DNA of 64,000 bases from Colius striatus (taxonomy: Eukaryota; Chordata; Aves; Coliiformes; Coliidae): positions 21,801,548 to 21,865,547 of the forward strand of contig NC_084772.1 in NCBI RefSeq assembly GCF_028858725.1, in the 5' to 3' direction. The notes under the pieces are model-generated. The model was given only the letters and a program-made list of their open reading frames with translations, did no database searches and had not been told where the DNA came from. Numbering within the stretch: position 1 is the first letter of the stretch; each line of letters starts with the position of its first letter. Both the position numbers and the translations under genes were made by a program. Positions 1-23,200 of this stretch are shown piece after piece.

Positions 1-12445
<12,445 letters not shown>

Positions 12446-12633
12446 CAGGGCCACAGAAAGAGACTGAGAGACTGTTCCTGCCCAGGCCGAGCGGCTCCCC
12501 GAGGGGACGGGTCCGCTGTGTCCCCTGGGTGTCAGCCAGGGAGCAACCCACAGCCTGGGGAGGGTGGGCAGCTGCCCCCGAGCTCCTGTGGCCAGGGCAG
12601 GGGCAGGGGGGGCTCACTGGGCCGGGGTGAGGG

Positions 12634-12639
12634 ATTAAA
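12634..12639 (+). terminator. TANGO6 poly(A) signal ATTAAA
   Basis: ATTAAA 189 bp after the TANGO6 stop codon; the only canonical-type hexamer in the short 3' UTR. Confidence 0.65.
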
Positions 12640-12659
12640 GACAGACGTGCTCAACCCTG

Positions 12660-14600
12660 CACTCACTCGTCTCTGGCTGCCGTGTAAAGCTCCCAGATGC
12701 TGCCGTGGCCGTGCCCCAGCCCGTGGATGGGCCGTGCTCTCCCTCCTCTGTGGCAGCCTGGGCCCTGGCGAGCCCACGGGTCCTGTGGGAAGGTGGGCAT
12801 GAGCCCCCAGGGCTGGGCCTGGGCTGGGGGAGCTGGTGCCTCAGGCTGCCGTGTGTCCAACCAGCACTGGGCATGCAGCTACCCAGAGGAGCCGAGGAGG
12901 GGGAGCTCTGCTGTGTGACCCCCAGCATGGGCAGCCCTGCAGCCTGGCGCTGGCAGGCACAGCTCTCCCTCGGCCCTGTGCCCACGCCGGGGGGATGCTG
13001 GGGGATCCTGTGGCTGCCAGCGGCTCTCACACGCTTGCAGACAGGTGCCCAGGGTCACAGAGGGAGCCTCTCTGGGTGCCAGCCCTGGGTGAGCGACGGG
13101 GACGATCCCTGGAGGCAACAACTGAGCTTCTAAACGTGATTTTAGCCAAAACCAAGTAGTTTTGTTTGGGAAATGGAGCTGGTGTTGCCGAGGCTCTGGC
13201 AGTGCCACGGAGCTGTGCTGGGCACCCAGCCCCATCCGCGGTGCCTCTGGCACTGCCCACCCTGTTCCTGGGGTCTCCATTCCACCCTGGCACCAGGAGC
13301 CTGTTCCGTGCCAGTGCTGCTGTGTGTGCTGGGAGCAGGGCTGGGGCTGTGGGACACCGCAGCACACTGCCTGTCCAGGACCAGCGCTCAGCACCGTGTG
13401 CTCAGGGACATCCTCACACTGGGGTCACCCCTCTCCCTCAGCCTGGGCAGCGCCACAGGCCCTGCGCCTGCACCAGGAGCTGCCCCGTACGCAGCAGGCA
13501 GGGGGAGCAGAGCAGGGCACAGAGAGCTGCAGGGTCACACTGAGCCCTTGGGGACCCAGCCTGGAGCCCCCCCTTGCTGGGCAGCCCCAGTCCCGCTGTG
13601 CAGAGCCCCGGGGACCTGCAGTGAGCAGCACAGGATGGGTTTTGAGTGAAAAGTCCCTTTTGGGCCATCCTGTGGCAGGGAACAAGGGGCTGTGCCAGAG
13701 GAGGAGGCAGTTTGGGTTCCACCTTGGGCAGAGCTCCTGCAGCTACCACTGGCCAGCAGCAGAGAGCAGAGAGGGGCCACTGGGCAACCGAGGGGCTGGG
13801 ACCCTGCCGAGGGGCACGGGGAGGGCTTTAGGGAGGGAACATGCTGCCCATCTGCCCCTGCCCACCTCCCAGCAGCCACCAGACCCCACACACACCCAGC
13901 AGTGCTGCAGTGGCGGCGCAGGCACAACCATGCCAGGTCTGACCACACCGTGCCACATTTCACACCTCGTGCCCCTCTGCTGCCAGGCTCAACCAGGCAC
14001 GTGGGAGCCCCACCAGCGATGCCAAGGGTGCATCCCTGCCCTGCCCAGGCTCACCGGTTCCTTGCCACACACTCTGGGTGCTGTGCTGGCTCCTACAGTG
14101 GGGAGTTTCCATCCAGCATCACTGTGGCATCGAGGTTTTAGCCGAGGGGGAGCTGCCTGCCCGGGGTGCTCCTGCCGCTGGGATCCCCTTCCCCGTGGCC
14201 AGGACAGTCTGGGACTCATCCCTGCACCAGCTCACACCCAGCTCCCAGCCGAGCGGGACACAACGGCCTCTGGCACAGCAAAGAACCCAAACGTGCTGGG
14301 TTTGAGCCCAAAGGCTGCAGCTCCTCAAGTCCCAGCTGGGGCTGGTTTTCCCCCACCATCAGCCAGGTGCAGCGACACTGTGTGACCGGCGCGGGGGTGG
14401 CCCCGCTCCTGCCCTGGGAGCCCCCGGCCACGGTGACAGCGGGAAGCGACGGGACATCCCCAGGTGGCTCATAGCCATGGGGTGGCACGGGGACGTGGCA
14501 CACGGGCATCGCGACAGGAGCCCCAAGAGAGGGTTCGGGGGCCGGGGGGAGGCAGAGTGGCCCCAGGAGGAGACCCAGCCCCGCTCCGGATGATGCCCTG
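12660..14600. other. TANGO6-HAS3 intergenic region
   Basis: About 2 kb of GC-rich sequence. Long open frames here have no recognisable protein similarity and look like chance openness. No RNA gene or transposon recognised. Confidence 0.5.
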
Positions 14601-14619
14601 CGCCCGGTGCCTGGTGCTG

Positions 14620-14858
14620 TGCCGTGCCGGTGCCCGTGGCACCCGCCGCCGCGCCGGAGGATGCCGGTGCCGGAGGATGCCGGTGCCGGCTCCCGCAGTG
14701 CGGGGCTGGGGCCGGTGCCAGGTGCTGCCGGTGCCGGGCGGGTCTCCACGGGCTGCGGGCGGGGCCGGTGCCGGTGCTGGGGGTGGTGCCGGTGCCGCCG
14801 GTGCCGGTGCCGGTGCCGGGCGGGGCCCCCGCGGGCTGCGGGCGGTGCCGGCCCCGCC
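14620..14858 (+). repeat. GCCGGT-rich minisatellite in HAS3 promoter
   Basis: Clustered and partly tandem GCCGGT hexamers with longer 'gggctgcgggcgg' repeats occupy the ~240 bp directly upstream of the TATA box. Part of the HAS3 CpG island. Confidence 0.75.
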
Positions 14859-14862
14859 GCGG

Positions 14863-14868
14863 TATAAA
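14863..14868 (+). promoter_or_regulatory. HAS3 TATA box
   Basis: TATAAA in a GC-rich setting, about 30 bp before the likely start of a non-coding first exon. That exon (about 14893-14939) ends at the donor CCACG|GTGAGT and would join the coding exon at 15683. A TATA box within a CpG island fits an inducible gene. Confidence 0.7.
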
Positions 14869-15682
14869 GGGGCCGCGCGGGCCGGGCCGGGCGCACAGCG
14901 GCGGCGGCCGGGGCGAGTGGCGGCACCGGCACCTCCACGGTGAGTCCTGGACGCGGTCCCTCTTTCTTCGCTCCCGGCCCCGCCGCTGCTCGTACCGGCT
15001 CCGGGAGCCTGCGCCGCAGGACCCGTCCGCGGCGGCCCCGGGAGCGCGGAGCCGGCGCCGGGGGCTGCGGGGCCGGGGGGAGCCGGGAGCGGCGGGAGGG
15101 GGAGGCGGCGGCTGCCCAAGGGCGCTGCCGTGGGCACGGGAGCCCCTGGGGCTGGCTCTGCTCCCCGCCCGCATCCACCCGCACAGCCCTTCCCGCACCG
15201 CCCGCCCCCCGGCCGTGCCCGCCGAGCGGCTCCGCAGTGGCCGCGCTGCCCGCGCCGCCCGTCCCCGGGTCCTCATCCCGCAGCCGGGCGGGGGTCCGGG
15301 CGCTGCCGCCCCCGCTGCCGGGGGTCGCGCCGCGGGCGGTGGAGGTGACCGGGGGCTGGAGGTGGCCGGGCACGGGCAGGGCCTCCCTCCGGGAACACCC
15401 TGGGGACGGGTCCCCGACGTCCCCGTGCCCTTCCCTGTCCTCCAGCCCGGCGGTCGCCCGGGAGCGGCCGCTCCCCGCTCGGCGGGACAAGGTGGGCGGG
15501 GGGCGCGGGCTCCACTGGCAGCGGGACGCTCCGGTCCGTCCCCCCCCAGCCCGCCCGGCCCCACGGGGGCACCGGGAAAGTCTCGCTCCCGAGCCGGTGC
15601 CCAGCGGGGGACAGGGCAGCAGATGAACAAGGTCCTCCCGGGGAGCCGGGCAGCAGGTCCTGACGCCGCTCCTTCCCCACAG

Positions 15683-17925
15683 ATGCCACGGAGCCTCTCC
15701 ACAGCCCTGCGTGTGGTCGGGACCAGCCTCTTTGCCTTGGCGGTGCTGGGGGGCATCCTCGCCGCCTACGTCACGGGCTACCAGTTCATCCATACGGAGA
15801 AGCACTACCTCTCCTTCGGGCTCTACGGGGCCATCCTGGGGCTGCACCTCTTCATCCAGAGCCTCTTCGCCTTCCTGGAGCACCGGCGCATGCGGGGCGA
15901 GGGGCGGCCGGTGCGGCTCGGGCGCTCGGTGGCCCTCTGCATCGCCGCCTACCAGGAGGATCCCGACTACCTGAAGAAGTGCCTGCGCTCTGTCAAGCGC
16001 ATCGCCTTCCCCGACCTCAAAGTGGTGATGGTGGTGGATGGGAACGGCCCCGACGACACCTACATGCTGGACATCTTCCATGAAGTGATGGGCTCCGAGC
16101 ACTCGGGCAGCTACGTCTGGAGGAGCAACTTCCACGCGCAGGGCGAGGGGGAGACGGAGGCCGGGCTGCAGGAGGGGCTGGCGCGTGTCCAGGCGCTGGT
16201 GCGTGGCAACACCTACTCCTGCATCCTCCAGAAGTGGGGCGGGAAGCGGGAGGTGATGTACACGGCCTTCCGGGCGCTCGGAGACTCCGTGGACTACATC
16301 CAGGTGGGTGCAGGGGCTGGGCGGGCGGCAGGGGGACGCGGGCAGGGGCTGCCCTGGGTGTGCGGCCGGGCAGAGGAGCAGAGGGAGCGGCCCTGGGAGG
16401 TCCCGTCTGTGTCTGGCCCCCTGCGCCAGCTGCAAGCCACTGGTGCCAGGATTGGGGGTGAAGTGCCACCAGTGTGGCCTGAGGGGGTCGAGCCCTCCCT
16501 GCACTGCTGCCCGTGAGGGTTTTGCATCCCCCAGCCCAAGCTCGTGTCACCCCGCGGGACAGCGTGGCATGGGGCAGGGTGCCTGGCCCCACACGTGGCC
16601 GGGGCAGGTCTCACCGGGGGGCTGGGTGGCCCGGGGCCGCGGTGGCCGGGCACCACGGGGTGCTCCGCTCCCTGCCATCGCCTGCCGGTCTCCAGGGCTC
16701 TGCCTCATCTCGCCGGCCGCGGCTCGGGCTTGCCCGGCTGCGGGCTGGGCTGTCTGCCGGGCGTGCGTGGGAGACGGGAGTGGGGCTCAACGTTCCTTCT
16801 GCCCCCAGGTGTGTGACTCAGACACGGTGCTGGACCCCGCCTGCACCGCCGAGATGCTCCGCATCCTGGAGGCCGACCCCCGCGTCGGCGGCGTCGGCGG
16901 CGACGTCCAGGTACCCCCCTTTGCGAGGGGAGGCGGCCCGGGGCGGTGAGGGCGCTGGGGAGAGGGGATGGCGCTGAGGCTCATGTCTGTCCCCTCTCCA
17001 GATCCTGAACAAGTACGACTCGTGGATCTCCTTCCTGAGCAGCGTGCGGTACTGGATGGCCTTCAACGTGGAGCGTGCCTGCCAGAGCTACTTCGGCTGC
17101 GTGCAGTGCATCAGCGGGCCCCTGGGCATGTACCGCAACGCCCTGCTGCAGCAGTTCCTCGAGGACTGGTACCACCAGACCTTCCTGGGCAGCAAGTGCA
17201 GCTTCGGGGATGACCGGCATCTCACCAACCGCGTGCTCAGCCTGGGCTACCAGACCAAGTACACGGCTCGCTCCAAGTGCCTGACGGAGACCCCGACCCG
17301 CTACCTGCGCTGGCTCAACCAGCAGACCCGCTGGAGCAAGTCCTACTTCCGCGAGTGGCTCTACAACGCCCTGTGGTTCCACAAGCACCACCTCTGGATG
17401 ACCTACGAGTCGGTGGTCACCGGCTTCTTCCCCTTCTTCCTCATCGCCACGGTCATCCAGCTCTTTTACCGCGGCCGCATCTGGAACATCCTCCTCTTCC
17501 TGCTGACAGTGCAGCTGGTGGGCATCATCAAGGCCACCTACGCCTGCTTCCTGCGGGGCAACGCCGAGATGATCTTCATGTCCCTCTATGCGCTCCTCTA
17601 CATGTCCAGCCTGCTGCCTGCCAAGATATTCGCCATTGCCACCATCAACAAGTCGGGCTGGGGCACCTCGGGGCGCCGGACCATCGTGGTGAACTTCGTG
17701 GGGCTGCTGCCGGTGTCGGTGTGGGTGGCGGTGCTGCTGGGCGGCTTGGCCTACACCGCCTACAGCCAGGACCTCTTCAGCGAGACCGAGGTGGCCTTCC
17801 TCGTCTCGGGGGCCATCCTCTACGCCTGCTACTGGGTGGCCCTCCTCACCCTGTACCTGGCCATCGTGGCGCGGCGCTGCGGCAAGCGGCAGGAGCAGTG
17901 CGGGTTGGCCTTTGCCGAGGTCTGA
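15683..17925 (+). CDS. HAS3: Hyaluronan synthase 3
   Basis: Plasma-membrane glycosyltransferase (GT2) that polymerises UDP-GlcNAc and UDP-GlcA into hyaluronan and extrudes it. Coding exons 15683-16303, 16809-16910 and 17002-17925 join in phase to 548 residues (human 553 as I recall). The ATG sits 1 nt after the acceptor of a non-coding first exon, as in mammals. Two N-terminal membrane segments are followed by the catalytic domain: VVDGNG (Asp119), DSD (210-212), GDDRH (Asp311-Asp312) and the product-binding QQTRW (348-352). Hydrophobic segments follow (residues about 370-540). The start [20 protein letters not shown] and the order after TANGO6 favour HAS3 over HAS1 and HAS2. All catalytic residues are intact. 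The 3' UTR reaches AATAAA at 18865. Confidence 0.97.
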
Positions 17926-18776
17926 GCCGGGAAGCGCCGCAGCGACCCCAGGTGACCACCACGGTCCCCTCTCGCTGGCCACGGGCGCTGGGCAGCGCTG
18001 AGCGCGCCCGCCGCGGCCTCTCTCATCCTGTCTCACTTCTGTTGTTGTTGTTGTTTCGTTGTGGTTTCCTGTTTTCATGTCTCTGCCCACGGGGGGCTCG
18101 GGCGAGGCTGAGCCAGGCTCAGGCTCGCTGCTGCTGCAGGGGTCCCGGCTGCAGCCCCCTCCTCGTGCCATCCCCAGCATCCCGGGCTGCTGTGCGGAGC
18201 GCTGCTGGCTGCGCTCACCCCCACCACCATGTGCCCTCCACCCTTCGGTGCTTTACAGGGGGAGTTTGTGTCCCCCTCCCCATCACGGTGCTATGGCAAA
18301 AACGGCCCCTGAGGGCCCCCTCCATGCTGGTGCTGCCTCTGCCCCGGGGCAGGTGTATGTGCGGGCACGTACCCAGCAGCCCACCACGGCTCTCTGCAGC
18401 CCCTTTCAGGGGGTCTGGCTGCCCCAGGAGGGCAGCACCTCCCTTCAGCTTTGCCAAAGAGACAAGGCGGGGGGACCCTGGCACGCAGAAAACTGGGGCT
18501 GTGGCTTGGCTGGAGCATCCCCATGGCCCCATCTTCCCAGCCCCATCGCTGCATTTTGGGCTGGGGCAGGCAGAGGGGGTGGGGAAGAGCTGATTTCCAG
18601 CCTTTTCCCCCCTCCCTTCCTGGGGAAGCTCACCCAGCCCTCTCCCCTGGGCTGTCACCTTTCTACAACGGAGCTTTTAGATCGGTTTGTTTTAATTTAA
18701 CAAGAGGAGGTTTTTTAAGGAGACTTTTGTAGCTCTTTGGTACTCACACTGATTTGCTAATTGTTTGTAAGATCTA

Positions 18777-18782
18777 TTTATT
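18777..18782 (-). terminator. Candidate CHTF8 poly(A) signal
   Basis: AATAAA on the minus strand, 384 bp past the CHTF8 stop and inside the HAS3 3' UTR. It is the nearest canonical hexamer I see for CHTF8; nothing else supports its use. Confidence 0.4.
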
Positions 18783-18864
18783 TTTTAACCTGCAGGGGTT
18801 GGTTTGTTTCATATTTTGGAAGAAAAAAATAAGTCTGTTTTTTATATCCTGATGGATTTGTCCA

Positions 18865-18870
18865 AATAAA
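18865..18870 (+). terminator. HAS3 poly(A) signal AATAAA
   Basis: AATAAA 940 bp after the HAS3 stop. An AATAAA on the opposite strand lies at 18777-18782, so the convergent HAS3 and CHTF8 3' UTRs may overlap. Confidence 0.8.
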
Positions 18871-19165
18871 GACTTGCACAGAGCAAGGGCAGTGTCTGAG
18901 GAGAGGGACAGGACTTGGGTTGGTGCCCCAGACCTCACAAGACCTGGGTTTGTGCCCCAGAGCTCTGCAGCTCTCAGCATCAGTCATTACAGGGCCCAAA
19001 AAGTGACCTGGGAAGAGCTGTGGTTGCCCAGAGGCAGGACCCAGTGCCCAGAGGTCATCCCATGAGTCCTCCATCCAGGACAGAAATGAGGCTGGAGCTG
19101 GGCTCTTCCCAAGCCTTGGGGCTGCCTGGCAGCAGCATGGAGCTCCAGGCCAGCAGCAGAGCCCC

Positions 19166-19689
19166 TCACAGCTTCCTGGGGACGTTGGTGATGATGGGCT
19201 TGGGGCGGGTTTTGAAGAGCAGCTTGGTTTTGATAAGGGCAGTGACGGTGTAGCGGGTTGGGAGCCCCGTGGGGCCAGGTTCCGTGGCTCCTTGCTTCAC
19301 CAGGACAGCAAAGGGCTTGTCCAGCTGCACCACCTTCCCGTAGAGGATGTGGTGCCCCACGATGAGGACGGGGACTCCCTGGAGAGAGCAGCAGGAGGCA
19401 GGGCCGTGTGAGAGTGGGCTGAGCACGGGCTGCCCGGGCCGTCCCCCAGCACCGGCTCCTCACCTCCCGGGTGTAGTGCAGGTCTCCCAGGAGGCTCCCG
19501 GCCAGCACCCGGCTCTGCCGCGGCTCCACCTCGCCCTGCAGCTCCAGCAGCACCCACCGCCCCGTGCTGCCGCTCCCAGCGCTGTGGGGACATGGAACCT
19601 TCACCGGCGGCCCCAGCCCTGCGCGGGGCCGGGCCGGGACCCCCCGGGTGTCCTCACCTGGAGACCACGATCTGCACCATCCTTGAGCC
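19166..19689 (-). CDS. CHTF8: CTF8, CTF18-RFC clamp loader subunit
   Basis: Small nuclear subunit of the alternative clamp loader CTF18-DSCC1-CTF8, which loads PCNA and supports sister-chromatid cohesion. Coding exons on the minus strand are 19658-19680 (exon extends to 19689, ATG at 19680), 19464-19581 and 19166-19378. They give 117 residues against 121 in human. Diagnostic segments are the start [41 protein letters not shown] and [16 protein letters not shown]. The initiator exon is preceded by an acceptor (TTGCAG), so an upstream 5' UTR exon is expected near 20.0 kb in the shared CpG island. It is divergent from UTP4. I did not find a counterpart of the mammalian DERPC frame. Confidence 0.96.
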
Positions 19690-19754
19690 CTGCAAAGCAC
19701 GGACAGACACGCGCTCAGCGCGGAGCCCCCCGGGGCCCGCCCTGGGACCCCCCG

Positions 19755-19892
19755 GCCCCGCCGTGCCCGGCTGCCCCGCAGACCCCCTGCCCGGCTGCCC
19801 CGCTCCCCGCAGACCCCCTGCCCGGCTGCCCCGCTCCCCGCAGACCCCCTGCCCGGCTGTCCCGCTCCCCGCAGCCCCCCTGCCCGGCCCGC
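19755..19892 (+). repeat. 31-bp tandem repeat, four copies
   Basis: Unit GCAGACCCCCTGCCCGGCTG plus CCCCGCTCCCC. The core repeats at 19778, 19809, 19840 and 19871 (exactly 31 bp apart), the last copy being degenerate. It lies between the CHTF8 initiator exon and the shared promoter, probably in a CHTF8 5' UTR intron. Confidence 0.9.
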
Positions 19893-19899
19893 GGGTGCC

Positions 19900-20240
19900 C
19901 CCCAGCGGCCCCGGGGTGAGCGTGTGGGAGCCGAGCGGGTCGGGAGCAGCCGGTGCGTGCCGCCGCTCGCCCCCAGCCGCGGCTCCCCCGCCCCGCTCCG
20001 CTCCCATCCCGCACCGGAGCCGCACGCGCCGCAGCTCCCGAATCTCCCGCGCGCGCCGCGCTCGCGCTCCCGCATCCGCTTCCGCGCGCGCGCCGGCCCC
20101 GTTCCCGCCCCACAACCGCCCCCCGCCCCGGTCCCGCCGCTTCCGCTTCCGGGCGCGCCGCGCGCACGTGGGGGTTGCGCGGGGCGGAGCGGCGGCGGCG
20201 CCGGCGCCGGGTCGGTGTTGGGGTCCGTGTCCTGGTCGGG
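19900..20240. promoter_or_regulatory. CHTF8-UTP4 bidirectional CpG-island promoter
   Basis: Very CpG-dense stretch between the divergent genes. Visible candidate sites are ETS-type CTTCCGCTTCCGGG around 20139-20153 and a perfect E-box CACGTG at 20165-20170, 71 bp before the UTP4 ATG. No TATA box seen. Site use is inferred. Confidence 0.65.
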
Positions 20241-23200
20241 ATGGGGGAGTTCGAGGTGCACCGGGTGCGGTTCTTCGGGCTGGTGCCCGCGGGCGTGCGC
20301 TGCCTCGCCTGCACGCCCCGCGGCGGCCGCCTCGCCCTGGCCCGCACCGACGGCACCGTCGAGATCTACAACTTCGCCGCCAACTATTTCCAGGAGAAGG
20401 TGGGCTGACCGGGCTGGGCCGGGTTGTACCGGGTGCTGCGGGACGTACCGAGCTGTATCGGGATGCACTGCGCGGTGCCTGGAGGAACCGGGATGTACCG
20501 GGACTTACCGAGCTGTACCGGGGTGTACTAGGCAGCACCTGGGTGTACCGAGGTGCACCGAGCTGTTCTGGGACGTACCATGCAATACCTGGGCGTACTA
20601 AGCAGTAATGGGACATACCAAGCTGTACTGGGTGCTACTGGGCAGTACTGGGATGTACCGAGCTTTACTGGGTAGTACTGGCATGTACTGAGCTGTACTG
20701 GGCAGTACCAGGCAGTACTGAGCTGTACCAGGCAGTACTGAGATGTACTGAGCAGTACTGGGATGTACTGAGCTGTACCGGGCAGTACTGAGATGTACTG
20801 GGCTGTACTGGGCAGTACTGAGATGTACTGGGCAGTACTGGGATGTACTGAGATGTACTGGGCAGTACTGAGATGTACTGGGCAGTACTGAGATGCACTG
20901 GGTAGTACCAGGATGTACCAAGCCTTACTGGGATGTACTGGCCAGTGCTGGGACATATCAAGCTGTCCTGAGTAGTACTGGGACATACCGAGCTTTACCA
21001 GGTAGTACTGGGCAGTACCAAGCTGTACTGGGCAGTACCAGGATGCACTAAGCTGTACTGGGATATACTGGGCAGTACTGAGCTGTATTGGGCAGTACCG
21101 AGTGGTACAGAGCTGTACTGGGCAGTCACTGGGATGCACTGGGCAGTACCGGTTGGTGCCGGGCAGGGGGTGATGGGTGTCCGTGCAGGTGATCCCCGGG
21201 CACGAGGTGCGGTCGGTGGAGTCGCTGTGCTGGGCCGCGGGGGAGCGTCTGTTCGGGGCCGGGCTCAGCGGGGACATCACTGAGTACGACCTGTTGGGGC
21301 TGCGCGCCGAGCGCCCCGTCGACGGCTGCGGGGGGCCCATCTGGAGCATGGCGGCCAACAGCAGCGGCACGCAGCTGGCGGTGAGTGCCACGGCACATCC
21401 CTCCCACCCCCAGGGCGGGGCTGCAGGGAGAGGGGCCCGGCAGGGCTGACCCCGGTCCTCCCACAGATTGGCTGCGAGGACGGCTCGGTGAAGCTCTTCC
21501 AAGTCGTGCCGGGGGGGATCCAGTTTGAGCGGAACCTGGACAGGCGGAAAGGTGAGTCTGGGTGGGCTCGGGGCTGCCCTGGTCCCAGTGACCTCGGGGT
21601 TGCAGCGTGCCCCTGCCCGTCCCGGCTGCCCTGGTCCCGGTGACCTCGGGGTTGCAGCGTGCCCCTGCCCGTCCCGGCTGCCCTGGTCCCGGTGACCTCA
21701 GGGTTGCAGCGTGCCCCTGCCTGTCCCGGCTGCCCTGATCCCGGTGGCCCAGTGGCTGCAAGTCCAGGAGGTGATGGCTGGAGCTTCCCCCTGCACAGGC
21801 CGCATCCTGTGCCTGTCCTGGCACCCATCGGACACTCACATCGCAGCCGGCTCCATCGACGCCCTCCGTGTGCTGGATGTCTCGTCAGGTAACCCCTGCC
21901 CCAGGGGCTGAGCTCAGCCTGTGTTCCTCCCTGACTATCAGCCCCGGCCCTCTGCTTGGGGTTTCCCTGTCCCACTCCCAACCTTCCTTCTCACCTCAGG
22001 CCAAACGGTGCAGAGGATCATGGTGAACTACCACGTGCAGAAGGTGAAGCGGGAGTGTGTGGTGTGGGGCATCGCCTTCCTCTCCAGAGGCACCGTCGTC
22101 ACCGCCGACTCCTTCGGCAGGGTGCAGTTCTGGGACTGGCAGCGAGGGACCCTGTCCGAGTCCCACACCATCAGCACCTCGGCTGCGCTCTCGCTGGCTG
22201 TCTCGGAGGTAGGAGAGTCCTGCCGTGTCCTGCTGGGCAGCCCAGGCCGTGGTGGCTCCCCTGTGCTCGGCACCGCCCAGCCTGCGCCCACCAACGCCGT
22301 CCCTGCTTCCCTGTCCCAGGAGGAGAACAGCATCATCGTGGGCACCTCCACCGGGGCCACGTACCAGCTGCAGCTGCTGCCGGTGAAGATGGGCAGCCAG
22401 GAGACGCGCTGGGTGCGCACGAAGCCGTTCCAGCACCACACGCACGACGTGCGCGCCGTGGCACACAGCCCGACCGCGCTCATCTCCGGCGGTACGGCCG
22501 CGCTCGCCGGGCCGGGCCGTGGGCTGAGGGGCCCGGGGCCGTCCCCCCGCCCCCGGGGCGGCCCCGGCTGACGTGGGCTGGGTTGCAGGGCTGGATGCGC
22601 AGCTGGTGATCCGCCCGCTGATGGAGAAGGTGCAGAGGAAGGGCTACGACGCGGCGCTCCGCAAGTTCACCTTCCCCCACGTGAGTGCCGCGGCGCCCGG
22701 TGCCCCTGGCAGGGCTGGCACAGCCCTCCCTGCCCTGACGAGGCTCCTCCCTGGCCCTGGCGTGGCCGGAGGCTCCTGCTGGGGAGGGCCCTGGGAGAGG
22801 TTGGGGAGCTCGTCTTGCTGGTCCTGCTGGGTGTCCCGCCTGTGGGTTCCCATCCCACGGGACCCGGGTCTCTCCTCTGCCCTGCCCCGGTGCTGCAGCG
22901 CCGTGGGGCGTTGGGGCTGTGGCCCAGCCTTTGCGCCAGGCTGCGGGTTCATGGCAGCCTGCCCGTTTCTGCACGCAGCGGCGCCTCGTCTCCTGTGCCA
23001 GGAAAGCCCGGCTGCTCCTCTTCCAGTTCTCCCAGCACCTGGAGCTCTGGAGGCTTGGCTCCACCAATGAGACCGGTGAGTTCCAGCTCTCTGGTGTGAG
23101 CCTCGTGGCACAGCCCGTGCTGCCAGAGAGGTTTGGGCACGGTGGCCACGGTCAGGACTGTGTTTCCCAGTGCTGTGTGTGCCCGGGCATGGGCTGTGTG

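Noticed and set aside
13162-14385. About 400-codon open frame between TANGO6 and HAS3
   Set aside because: No known domain, no splice or start context, low-complexity composition; chance openness in GC-rich DNA.
14216-16504. Very long open frame antisense to the HAS3 promoter and first coding exon
   Set aside because: It is Pro/Arg/Gly-rich low complexity driven by GC composition, crosses the HAS3 promoter and exon, and has no recognisable domain.
20412-21163. CRISPR-like regular repeat spacing
   Set aside because: There are no unique spacers; units are contiguous, and the genome is a vertebrate.
20528-21502. Long antisense open frame rich in repeated Gln-Tyr and Ser-Thr units
   Set aside because: Produced by the 10-bp array in UTP4 intron 1; a 30-bp cycle reads as a 10-residue repeat in every frame.
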